Shown in pieces: positions 1-6,692 of a DNA stretch of 7,169 bases. The DNA lies in assembly GCA_016234155.1 (NCBI GenBank), contig JACRGZ010000137.1, forward strand, positions 1 through 7,169, read 5' to 3'. Below the pieces are notes generated by a model. It searched no databases, had not been told where the DNA came from, and saw nothing but the letters and a program-made list of their open reading frames with translations. Position 1 is the first letter of the stretch. Each line of letters starts with the position of its first letter. The position numbers and the translations under genes are program-made. This DNA comes from Nitrospirota bacterium (GTDB lineage Bacteria; Nitrospirota; 9FT-COMBO-42-15; HDB-SIOI813).

Positions 1-2514
1 TGCCTCCCTGACAAAGGAATTGATGTCTCGTCCTGATGCATTGCAGGTTATTGTCTGTACTCGTCTGGCGCCCTGGTGCAATACAATGTATCGTCCAGAT
101 GTCTCATAGATATCGCATATCTGTTTCAATTGGATATAAACGCCATTCGGGCTTAGAAGGGGGAGTGTGCCTATATCTTTTATATTCTTTCGGGACTGCG
201 GGTTAAGTATCACAGAGACATCAAAGACACGGTTACCATCGTATACCTGCCCTACAATATCCCCTTGATAGGCAGTGCGTATGACATCAAGGGCATCTAC
301 AGGGTTGAATCCCCATCTCATAAGGTCGTCTTTCCTTAATCTGATCACAATCTGAGGGACACCGGGTGGAGACTGCACCTGCACATCTATTGCCCCTGAG
401 ACCCTGCTTAAGACCCTGTCAATCTCTTGCGCCTTTTTATCCAGAATGTCAAGATTATTTCCAAAGAGATTGACAGCAACCGATGCAGTATAACCGGAGA
501 TTGTCTCTTCAACCCTTTCTGTCAGGAAGGTCTTGACAGAGAAATTTACACCTAAAAATCGGGCAAGGATTTTACGAATATCTACTAAAGCAAACTCACC
601 TTCCTCACCCTTGAGGGGCTTTAAATCTACATTCAATTCACTGTAATGCGTCCCCCATGTATCATCAGCCCTTTCTGCCCTCCCTGTCCGCTGCGAAACA
701 GTGCGGACAAAGGGGAGTCTCAGGAGTTCTTCAGTTACATGCTGTCCCAGCCGCAGAGATTCCTCAATAGATGTCCCTGGAACCTCTGACATGTGAATGA
801 TAAAATGACCCTCCCGAAGTTCAGGTAAAAGTCCGCCTCCGAAGAATGGAAGCATGGAAAGTCCTATTAATGTAAAGATTATGAGACTGCCTATTACTAT
901 TCTCGGATACTTTTTTACCTGCACCAATAATCCGCTATATTTTTCTTTTAACCATCTTACTACCGGCGGCTCCTTCCCGGACAATTCCCGTGAGCCGAGG
1001 AGTATGAAACAGAGGGCAGGTGTTACAGTTAGAGCTACAAGCAGAGAGGCGAATATGGCAAGGATAAATGCGATGCCAAGCGGACTGAAAAGCTGACCCG
1101 CCACTCCTGACATGGTCAATACAGGGATGAAGACAAGTATGACTGCAAATGTGGCATATACAATCGCATTTCTTACCTCAATGGATGCGTCAAGGACTAC
1201 CTGAAATACAGACCTTTGATTCCCGCTGCTGCGGTTTTCCATGAGTCGTCTCAGGATATTCTCCACATCTATTATGGCATCATCCACAACTACTCCGACT
1301 GCTATGGCGAGTCCGCCAAGGGTCATGGTATTAAGACTATAGCCAAGGTATTTGAATACTGTTACTGCGGCAAGTAAAGACAATGGAATTGCTGTGCAGG
1401 ATATGGCTGCTGTCCGTAAATCCAATAAAAACAGGAAAAGGACTACAGCTACCAGGGCAGCACCTATAAGCAATGAAGACCTCACATTGGATATGGCTGT
1501 CTTGATAAAGTTTGCAGGTCTGAATATGTCAGTGTGAATGGCTATCCCTTCTGCCTCAAGCATGGGTCTGAGATCTGTAAGGGCATCTTCAACCCTATCC
1601 GTTACTTCAAGGGTATTTGCCCCGTATTGTTCGGATACTACCAACTGTACTCCAGGTCGTCCCATGATTGCAGCAGCACCGATAGGAGGCTCGGGTGCCG
1701 GGGCAACCTCTGCTACATCCGATAGTATGACATTTGCACCGTCTCTGTGATATATAACTGTCCTGGCAATCTGGGATGCAGTCAGAGATTGTCCTTCTGA
1801 TTGAAGGATGATGCGCTGGTTATTGTTCTCTATGAAGCCTGCACCCTTCACACCTGTAGCCTTATGGGCAGCAGAGAGGACATCCTCTATTGATAGATGA
1901 TACTTGATCAGCCTCTCAGGAGAAACTTGAATCTGGAACTGTTTTACCTCACCGCCAAATACAGCCACCTTTGCAACACCAGGAATAGAGAGGAGTCGCT
2001 GTTTCACAATCCAATCGGCAGTGGTTCTTATTTCCATCAGGGAACGGCTTTCGGAGGTCAAACCTATTACAAGGACAACACTGGTGGAAGATGTCAGCGG
2101 TGTCATTGCAGGGGCTTGAATCCCCTGAGGCATCTGCCTGTAAAGACCTGTCAGCCGCTCAGATAATATCTGCCTTGCACGATAGATATCGCTGCCTGTA
2201 TGAAAAACCACTGTAACCACTGAGAGACCCTGAATTGAGCCAGAGCGGAGTGTCTCTATCCCTTCCACTCCGTTGATGGCATTCTCAAGAGGCTGGGTAA
2301 CGAGCATCTCCACCTGCTCAGGGGAGAGTCCTGGCGCCTCTGTTTGAATGACCACCTGCGGCGGGGCAAATTCAGGAAATACATCATACTTTGCCTGTAA
2401 AAGCATATAAATCCCATAACCGAGCATTATGCATGCAAGGATAATAACTGTTCCCCTGAAACGGAGTGAGAAACTGACAATAGATGTGAGCACACCTGAA
2501 CGATTGGTATTCAT
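1..2514 (-). CDS. RND efflux permease, CusA/CzcA-like, 3' end beyond left edge
   Basis: Inner-membrane proton-driven permease of a tripartite RND pump. It should take substrate from the periplasm or membrane and pass it through the adaptor and outer-membrane factor encoded just upstream. The 838 visible codons are open without a stop. By hand reading: TM1 lies near residues 20-38, the first porter domain at about 39-330 (with VFPEFAPPQV at 44-53), TM2-TM6 between about 342 and 512, TM7 at about 539-556, and the second porter domain from 560 to the edge. The TM4 signature LGGLAIAVGVVVDDAIIDVE (399-418) is followed by N419; D411/D412 sit where CusA has its proton-relay aspartate. The family is about 1,030-1,050 residues, so about 200, with TM8-TM12, are missing. 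The ATG directly follows the adaptor TAG, with a GGGGGGAGAG ribosome site inside the adaptor gene. Hand alignment to CusA puts Y, E and F at the three substrate methionines, so Cu/Ag specificity is not supported. Confidence 0.95.
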   Translation of the reverse strand, partial: MNTNRSGVLTSIVSFSLRFRGTVIILACIMLGYGIYMLLQAKYDVFPEFAPPQVVIQTEAPGLSPEQVEMLVTQPLENAINGVEGIETLRSGSIQGLSVVTVVFHTGSDIYRARQILSERLTGLYRQMPQGIQAPAMTPLTSSTSVVLVIGLTSESRSLMEIRTTADWIVKQRLLSIPGVAKVAVFGGEVKQFQIQVSPERLIKYHLSIEDVLSAAHKATGVKGAGFIENNNQRIILQSEGQSLTASQIARTVIYHRDGANVILSDVAEVAPAPEPPIGAAAIMGRPGVQLVVSEQYGANTLEVTDRVEDALTDLRPMLEAEGIAIHTDIFRPANFIKTAISNVRSSLLIGAALVAVVLFLFLLDLRTAAISCTAIPLSLLAAVTVFKYLGYSLNTMTLGGLAIAVGVVVDDAIIDVENILRRLMENRSSGNQRSVFQVVLDASIEVRNAIVYATFAVILVFIPVLTMSGVAGQLFSPLGIAFILAIFASLLVALTVTPALCFILLGSRELSGKEPPVVRWLKEKYSGLLVQVKKYPRIVIGSLIIFTLIGLSMLPFFGGGLLPELREGHFIIHMSEVPGTSIEESLRLGQHVTEELLRLPFVRTVSQRTGRAERADDTWGTHYSELNVDLKPLKGEEGEFALVDIRKILARFLGVNFSVKTFLTERVEETISGYTASVAVNLFGNNLDILDKKAQEIDRVLSRVSGAIDVQVQSPPGVPQIVIRLRKDDLMRWGFNPVDALDVIRTAYQGDIVGQVYDGNRVFDVSVILNPQSRKNIKDIGTLPLLSPNGVYIQLKQICDIYETSGRYIVLHQGARRVQTITCNASGRDINSFVREA

Positions 2515-3663
2515 CTATCTCTCTCCCCCCTCACCGACCTGAATCTGTGAGCGGAACTCCTCGGATAAAAGGAGCTGGGCGCCCTTTATCACAATCCTAT
2601 CCCCAGGTAAGAGACCTCTCGCCGCAAACCATCCATCTATAACAGGGATTTCTGTTGATACCTCCCGCCTGATAAAACTCTCTGTCCCCTCCTGTATGTA
2701 AACCCATGCCCTCCCCTGCCACCAGACAACCCCCTTATCGGGAATAATAATACCCTTAACCTGCTTCCCCAATGGCAGATGGGCAATGACATTCATTCCG
2801 GGAAGGAGACCCGATTCTTTCGCCGGTGCAATATAGAAGAAGCTGAGCCCCTGTATGCGGGGGTCTGTGCGTGGAGAGGGTGAAACGAGATTGGCTGATA
2901 CCTGCCTGCCATTGACCCCCTGAATACGGATTATCGGGGGTGCAGATGAAATACTTATACCTGACGGGAGTGTAACCTGAATCATAATATCCTGCTGTTT
3001 GATAAGCCGTTCAAAGACTCTCGTTGCGCCAAATAACCATTGGGCAATTACCTCGCCCCATTGCTGTCGCACAGAATCCTCTACAACGTGTAATGAATCT
3101 TCTAAAGAATGTAATACCTCCTGGGCAGCATGGAGTGCCTCATTGGCAGCACGGAGATTTGCCTCATCTGAACGCCATGATGCCTCTGCTGCCTCAAGGA
3201 CCCTATCCGAGATATTTTTGTTGCTGCTGTTCAATGCCTTCAGACGCTCATATTCCTTACTGGAGGCATATAGGATTGCCTGTGCCTTTTCAACCTGTGT
3301 CCTGGACACCGCATAACTGTTACGCAAATCAATTATATTCTTACGGAGGTCAATGAGATTTTTTCGTTGTTCAATGAGTCCGTGAAGTTCCACTACAGTT
3401 CCATAAGCCCTGACCTCCTCCTGATGGGAAATCGGTTTGAGGACTTCTACAGCTATCCCGCTTCTCCTCTGGTCAGCCATATCAAGGGTAACTGCACTCT
3501 CCCCCTCCCTGATGGATACACGGGAAGGGGATTTAACAGGGCGCTCCCTCTCCTGCTCCATCAACCGTTCCTTATAACCTTCCATAAATGCCCAGATGAG
3601 GAGGGCGCCTATGCCTGTAAAGACAACAATGACAGATATTGATTTAATAGTTTTACCTTTCAT
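2515..3663 (-). CDS. RND periplasmic adaptor (membrane fusion protein, HlyD/CusB-like)
   Basis: Periplasmic adaptor that would bridge the permease and the outer-membrane factor. The 382-residue product begins MKGKTIKSIS and has one N-terminal membrane anchor (about 8-27) and no lipobox, so it is probably held in the inner membrane. Residues 96-205 form a long charged coiled-coil hairpin, with heptads such as KNLIDLR-KNIIDLR at 101-114. Beta-barrel and membrane-proximal segments follow: ITLP-like TLPSG at 231-235, GLLPGMNV at 285-292, IIIPDKGVVWWQGRAWVYI at 305-323. The start at 3663 is chosen because GGGGGGGAG sits 5 nt upstream. An in-frame TTG at 3723 would lengthen it by 20 residues but overlap the preceding gene by 71 nt. 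The chosen start overlaps that gene by 11 nt, implying translational coupling. The usual lipoyl (barrel-sandwich) half-motifs before and after the hairpin are not recognisable. Family assignment is firm; substrate is unknown. Confidence 0.92.
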   Translation of the reverse strand: MKGKTIKSISVIVVFTGIGALLIWAFMEGYKERLMEQERERPVKSPSRVSIREGESAVTLDMADQRRSGIAVEVLKPISHQEEVRAYGTVVELHGLIEQRKNLIDLRKNIIDLRNSYAVSRTQVEKAQAILYASSKEYERLKALNSSNKNISDRVLEAAEASWRSDEANLRAANEALHAAQEVLHSLEDSLHVVEDSVRQQWGEVIAQWLFGATRVFERLIKQQDIMIQVTLPSGISISSAPPIIRIQGVNGRQVSANLVSPSPRTDPRIQGLSFFYIAPAKESGLLPGMNVIAHLPLGKQVKGIIIPDKGVVWWQGRAWVYIQEGTESFIRREVSTEIPVIDGWFAARGLLPGDRIVIKGAQLLLSEEFRSQIQVGEGGER

Positions 3664-5056
3664 CTTTGCTCCCCCCCTTTGTTTCAGGTGCACTGTCAAG
3701 GGCATATTGCAGGGTATCTTCAAGGAGACCCACTAACCGATGGAGATCCACCTCTGCATTTAATCTCGTCAGGACACCTGATTCAACCTCAAACCGGGTA
3801 TTCAGCAGGGCAAACCTGTCAATTTCTCCTGCTGTAAACATCACATACATAGACTCTTCTTCCTCTCTTCTTGCCGACAACAGAGACCCCGCTGTCTTAA
3901 GTCTTAGGATGGCAGCATTGTAATCAAGGAATGCCCTATCAATCTCCCCTATAATCTTTGCCTGAAGGGTAATAAATCGGGACTCTAACTCCCTTCTCCG
4001 TGCATCTGCCTCTGTAATGGGTCCCTCATTTTGATTGAGGATAGGAAGGGATATTGAAAATCCAAAGGACCACTTATTGTCCCCCTGATCCCATGTATAT
4101 CCTGGACCAAGATGGACATCGGGGTATTGCCTTGCTACTTCAAGCTGCAAGGCAGATTGGCTTGCCATGTATTCTGCCAATCCCGATAATATATCGGTCC
4201 TGCTGGTCAATGCCTTGCCCCGCAGCTCCTTTAATGGAAGATTTTCAGGAACGGTTTGTAAGAAGTCAAAGGAGATTTCAATCCCATCAAGGGCAGACAC
4301 AGGCAGTCCGAGGGCATCAGATAACTGGACCCTTGCATCAATAATCTGCCTTTCAGACTCCCTTAAGGAGAGGAGGGTTTGTTCAAGGGAGATACGCACC
4401 TTTGTTACTTCCGGTAATGACACTGCCCCGTAGGTAAGCCGCTCTTCCATCACCTTGAGCATCTCCTCTAACAATCCTTTTTGTTTCTTTAAAATGCCTT
4501 CTGTCCGTGTTGCAGAATAGAGGTTTACAAGACCTGTTCTAATACGGCTCCTGATCTTCCATGCAGTAGTTGCAATATTTAATCTTGCAGCCTCTGAAAG
4601 GTATCTTGCTTGAGAGATGCGATAGCCACGCTTCCCGGCAGTCTCTATAGGTATGTCCAGAATAAACCCCAATGACCAGGGAGAGAGATTTACAGCAGCG
4701 CTATTGTATTGGGGGGTAAATTTTATATTGGGATTAGGACGCTCACCTGCTGTTATTACCCCCCCTTCTGCAACACCCCATTTTGCACGGGCCACATCAA
4801 GCTCAGGGTTGTAATAAAAACCTGATAGGGTAAGCATTTTAATGTCCCATTCTTTCAGCGGCCATGGGCTTATCTCATGGTGAAGGTTTGTCTCTAAAAA
4901 TCTTTTAAGCTCTGGACTCTCCAGTGTACGGAATTCAAAGGCAGAGGCTGTTTGAGACGGCGATATAGCTATTGTTACAGGTTGTGGATGAAGTGCCTTA
5001 CACCCCGTCAATTGAGCCGCAATCCAGAGTAAAATTATATAAATTGGTATAGACAT
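3653..5056 (-). CDS. Outer-membrane efflux factor lipoprotein (TolC/CusC/CzcC type)
   Basis: Outer-membrane channel of the tripartite pump, with two outer-membrane efflux protein (OEP) repeats expected to trimerise into a barrel and a periplasmic helical tunnel. The 467-residue product matches the family's usual 420-480. It starts with a short hydrophobic signal (3-17) and a perfect lipobox LTGC, with C19 the predicted lipidation site. Residue 20 is Lys, not the Asp that retains lipoproteins in the inner membrane in E. coli, which fits outer-membrane sorting. Repeat 1 includes NPELDVARAKWGVAEGG (83-99) and LDIPIETAGKRGYRI (133-147); repeat 2 includes YPDVHLGPGYTWDQGDNKWS (311-330) followed by a strand-like FGFSISLPIL (331-340). 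The ATG at 5056 has GGGAG 6 nt upstream. It is followed with 11-nt overlap by the adaptor gene and preceded by a 192-nt gap holding an inverted repeat. It carries a G7 run at codons 98-100. Which export substrate it serves cannot be read from it. Confidence 0.93.
   Translation of the reverse strand: MSIPIYIILLWIAAQLTGCKALHPQPVTIAISPSQTASAFEFRTLESPELKRFLETNLHHEISPWPLKEWDIKMLTLSGFYYNPELDVARAKWGVAEGGVITAGERPNPNIKFTPQYNSAAVNLSPWSLGFILDIPIETAGKRGYRISQARYLSEAARLNIATTAWKIRSRIRTGLVNLYSATRTEGILKKQKGLLEEMLKVMEERLTYGAVSLPEVTKVRISLEQTLLSLRESERQIIDARVQLSDALGLPVSALDGIEISFDFLQTVPENLPLKELRGKALTSRTDILSGLAEYMASQSALQLEVARQYPDVHLGPGYTWDQGDNKWSFGFSISLPILNQNEGPITEADARRRELESRFITLQAKIIGEIDRAFLDYNAAILRLKTAGSLLSARREEEESMYVMFTAGEIDRFALLNTRFEVESGVLTRLNAEVDLHRLVGLLEDTLQYALDSAPETKGGSKDER
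3669..3677 (-). promoter_or_regulatory. Ribosome binding site of the adaptor gene, in a G7 run
   Basis: On the minus strand the sequence is GGGGGGGAG, 5 nt before the ATG at 3663. It decides the adaptor start and lies inside the last codons of the outer-membrane factor gene, where it also encodes the Gly-Gly-Ser near that protein's end. A single-base change in the G7 tract would both shift the last seven or so residues of the upstream protein and alter this site. Confidence 0.75.
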
Positions 5057-5154
5057 ACAAAACTCCCTTCGTCAGTTATATCCATTAAATAGAACTACGA
5101 AATTAGCCACAAAGGTCTTAAGAGATGATTAAAGGCTTGAAGGATTTCAAACCA

Positions 5155-5226
5155 AGATTCTTCGGGCTTCGCCCTCAGAATGACAACCGACAGCAAAAGT
5201 GTCATTCTGAGCGGAGCGAAGAATCT
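5155..5226. repeat. Imperfect inverted repeat between small ORF and efflux genes
   Basis: The left arm (5155-5185, 31 nt) and right arm (5200-5226, 27 nt) are reverse complements at both ends, AGATTCTTCG outside and TCAGAATGACA inside, and differ only in the middle, where the left arm has its own small GGGC-TTC-GCCC hairpin. The 14-nt spacer is 5186-5199. Transcribed RNA could fold into a stem of more than 20 pairs. A second tiny palindrome (AATTC-AAAA-GAATT, 5227-5240) abuts it. I recall similar AGATTCTTCG...AGAATGACA sequences as dispersed repeats in several environmental bacterial genomes, but could not check. There is no strong T-run after the stem in either direction, so a plain terminator is unlikely; it may instead be a miniature mobile repeat, an attenuator or an mRNA-stabilising hairpin. 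The rest of the 5057-5248 gap shows no convincing gene or promoter. Confidence 0.85.
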
Positions 5227-5248
5227 AATTCAAAAGAATTGTAAGAAA

Positions 5249-5566
5249 TCAAATAAGATAGGCTGAATGCAGATGGAAGAGCTTAAACCTGCCGGAATAT
5301 CTGTAATCGATTGAAGTCGGCTGATTAATGGAGGTTGATTGGAAAACCTTTATACCCATAAATCCAACAAAGACAAAAGCGTCGGGCAATTCATCAGAGG
5401 TATTATCAGAGCGGTTTACAGGAGAGGAAAGGACCTGTTCTATGATCTGGTCCAAATGTTCGGATGTATCATTGAAATACCCAAGATTTTCAGAAAAAGA
5501 GATACCGGAGAGGAAAATCCATGAGGTCAATACCAACAGCACTACAGCTTTTTTTCTGCCTAACAT
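5249..5566 (-). CDS. Hypothetical small secreted protein, unrecognised
   Basis: A 105-codon frame with no family I recognise. Residues 1-25 look like a Sec signal peptide: a positively charged start (MLGRKK), a hydrophobic core (AVVLLVLTSWIFLSGI) and a likely cut after SFS, before EN. The mature peptide would be about 80 residues, acidic and polar at first, then a hydrophobic patch (DAFVFVGFMGIKVF, about 62-75), with no cysteine and no clear metal-binding motif. The ATG is the only plausible start: an in-frame TAA lies 3 nt upstream of it. No Shine-Dalgarno is visible, and the promoter just upstream predicts transcription beginning at this ATG, so translation would be leaderless. It ends 22 nt before the inverted repeat, so its C-terminus (FKLFHLHSAYLI) could be a product of past insertion or truncation. 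It would be the first gene of the efflux transcript. It may instead be an untranslated leader; the signal peptide argues for a real gene. Confidence 0.5.
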   Translation of the reverse strand: MLGRKKAVVLLVLTSWIFLSGISFSENLGYFNDTSEHLDQIIEQVLSSPVNRSDNTSDELPDAFVFVGFMGIKVFQSTSINQPTSIDYRYSGRFKLFHLHSAYLI

Positions 5567-5572
5567 AATTTA

Positions 5573-5601
5573 TTTATATCTAAAACCATCAGCCCTGTCA
5601 A
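5573..5601 (-). promoter_or_regulatory. Sigma70-type promoter for the small ORF and efflux operon
   Basis: On the minus strand a perfect -35 TTGACA (5601-5596) is separated by exactly 17 nt from a -10 TATAAA (5578-5573, five of six consensus bases). Six bases follow before position 5566, so the predicted +1 is the A of the small ORF's ATG. The 17-nt spacing is ordinary, not the 19-20 nt stretched spacing of MerR-family metal-responsive promoters, and I see no clear operator palindrome around it. This suggests a strong basal promoter, unless a repressor not visible here acts on it. The whole region 5567-5655 otherwise has no gene. Confidence 0.75.
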
Positions 5602-5655
5602 GCCAAATCCCTCATTGACGAATCCTGTTATCTTTTTATCAAATCGGCTTCTACT

Positions 5656-5886
5656 TCATAGAATATCCTTTTTCTTCTCCTCAAATTCTTCTTTGCTTAT
5701 CTCTCCACTCGCATATCTTTTTTTTAAAATATCGAGAGCAGATTCCCCTCTTCCTGACCCTGCTTGTGTGGATAGCCATTTAATCAAGGCAATTATTCCA
5801 ACAATTACCAGAACCCAAAAGAGGAGCATGAATACAGGTCCAAACCACATCCAACCCCACCAGTACTGCTGCATCATCTCTGGCAT
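5656..5886 (-). CDS. Small one-helix membrane protein with C-terminal SHOCT domain
   Basis: The 76-residue product has a Met/Trp-rich start (MPEMMQQYWWGWMWFGPVFM), one membrane helix at about 16-37, a short polar linker (38-47) and a C-terminal SHOCT (short C-terminal) motif, SALDILKKRYASGEISKEEF (49-68), ending KKKDIL. SHOCT is a roughly 30-residue helical-hairpin module, thought to mediate protein or nucleic-acid contacts; its exact function is unknown. Small proteins of this build are often found near metal-homeostasis and efflux genes, which fits the pump operon downstream, but no direct role can be assigned. It follows lgt by 14 nt and has an exceptionally good ribosome site, so it should be well translated within the lgt operon. 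It is too short for cofactor binding to be judged; the aromatic/Met cluster could face the membrane surface. Confidence 0.88.
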   Translation of the reverse strand: MPEMMQQYWWGWMWFGPVFMLLFWVLVIVGIIALIKWLSTQAGSGRGESALDILKKRYASGEISKEEFEEKKKDIL

Positions 5887-5891
5887 AACAA

Positions 5892-5901
5892 ATCACCTCC
5901 T
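5892..5901 (-). promoter_or_regulatory. Near-ideal Shine-Dalgarno of the SHOCT gene
   Basis: The minus strand reads AGGAGGTGAT, ten consecutive bases complementary to the canonical 16S rRNA 3' end, 5 nt before the ATG (AGGAGG core to ATG is 9 nt). Its first base is the last base of the lgt TGA stop codon, so ribosomes finishing lgt are placed on the next start. It is far stronger than the sites of neighbouring genes. Confidence 0.85.
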
Positions 5902-6677
5902 CACTTTATTCTTATTTTTAAAAACAGAATACTAATTCCCATTAAAACCATAACTGTACTCAGCGCCTGTCCCATTGTAAAAGGGCCAAGGATAAACCCA
6001 AGATGAGTGTCCGGTTCCCTAAAGAACTCGACAAAAAACCTGAATAGTCCGTATAAAGCAAGAAAGAGTGAGGTAAGTATACCTGCCCTTAAATTCTTAT
6101 CTTTAAGAAGCCAGAGGATAACAAAGAGGGTGATACCTTCAAGTAAAAACTCATAGATCTGTGACGGATGACGTGGCAGAGTCCCTCCATCCGAGAAGAC
6201 CATTGCCCATGGGACATTGGTAACCCTGCCGTAAAGCTCTCCATTTATGAAATTTCCAATTCTTCCAAGACCAAGTCCAATTGGAACAGTAACGATAATA
6301 AGGTCTGAAATCTGCCAGAAATCCAGTTTATTCTTTCTACAAAATATAATCCCTGCTATTATAGCTCCGAACAACCCACCATGAAATGACATCCCTCCGT
6401 GCCAGACAGCAACTACTTCAAGTGGGTTTTCAAGATATTCACTGAGATTATAAAATACAACATAGCCGAGTCTGGCGCCTATTATGAGCCCAAATATGAG
6501 ATATTGATAGAGGGAAATAATTGCCTCTGAACTTACAGTTATCATCTTTCTCTTTATCTGGTATTTGACGAGAAGATAGGATGCAGCAAAGCCGATGAGG
6601 TACATAACACCATACCACCTAATAGAGAAGGGACCAATTTTAACAATAACAGGGTCTATGTCTGGAAATGGAATCAT
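5901..6677 (-). CDS. lgt: Prolipoprotein diacylglyceryl transferase
   Basis: Inner-membrane enzyme that transfers diacylglycerol from phosphatidylglycerol to the lipobox cysteine of preprolipoproteins, the first step of lipoprotein maturation. The 258-residue product has the family's polytopic layout and hallmarks: RWYGVMY (20-26), HGGMSFHGG (93-101), the signature GRIGNFINGE (138-147), RHPSQIYE (169-176) and RFFVEFFREPD (213-223). By alignment from memory, H99, R139, N142, R213 and E217 match E. coli H103, R143, N146, R239 and E243, so the enzyme looks intact. It is slightly shorter than the E. coli protein (291). The ATG at 6677 has GAGG 7 nt upstream, in a 15-nt gap after the ABC gene's stop. 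A lipobox protein (the outer-membrane factor) is encoded about 850 nt downstream and is a plausible substrate, as are the cell's other lipoproteins. Confidence 0.97.
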   Translation of the reverse strand: MIPFPDIDPVIVKIGPFSIRWYGVMYLIGFAASYLLVKYQIKRKMITVSSEAIISLYQYLIFGLIIGARLGYVVFYNLSEYLENPLEVVAVWHGGMSFHGGLFGAIIAGIIFCRKNKLDFWQISDLIIVTVPIGLGLGRIGNFINGELYGRVTNVPWAMVFSDGGTLPRHPSQIYEFLLEGITLFVILWLLKDKNLRAGILTSLFLALYGLFRFFVEFFREPDTHLGFILGPFTMGQALSTVMVLMGISILFLKIRIK

Positions 6678-6692
6678 TGCATTACCTCTTTC

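Noticed and set aside
854..2166. Several plus-strand open frames of 60-90 codons across the permease region.
   Set aside because: All are shadows of the continuous 838-codon minus-strand permease frame.
3664..3723. Upstream TTG start that would extend the adaptor by 20 residues.
   Set aside because: It would overlap the channel gene by 71 nt, has no ribosome site, and puts a polar segment before the natural N-terminal membrane anchor. The ATG at 3663 has an excellent site.
5155..5226. Inverted repeat as a rho-independent terminator.
   Set aside because: The stem is long but is not followed by a T-rich run on either strand, and its middle is mismatched.
5339..5524. Plus-strand frame of 61 codons starting with TTG, with GGAGG a few bases upstream.
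   Set aside because: It lies wholly antisense to the signal-peptide ORF, uses a weak start codon, and its product resembles no family I know. The opposite frame has a clear signal peptide and promoter. It cannot be fully excluded.
5328..5618. Plus-strand frame of 96 codons over the same region.
   Set aside because: No ribosome site, antisense to the small secreted ORF and its promoter, and the translation has no signal, domain or helix pattern.
5573..5655. MerR-type metal-responsive promoter driving the pump.
   Set aside because: The -35 to -10 spacing is 17 nt, not the 19-20 nt typical of MerR-family targets, and no dyad symmetry lies between the hexamers.
5615..5935. Plus-strand frame of 106 codons across the SHOCT gene.
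   Set aside because: Antisense to the SHOCT gene, whose domain, membrane helix and ribosome site are clear; its translation is low-complexity shadow sequence.
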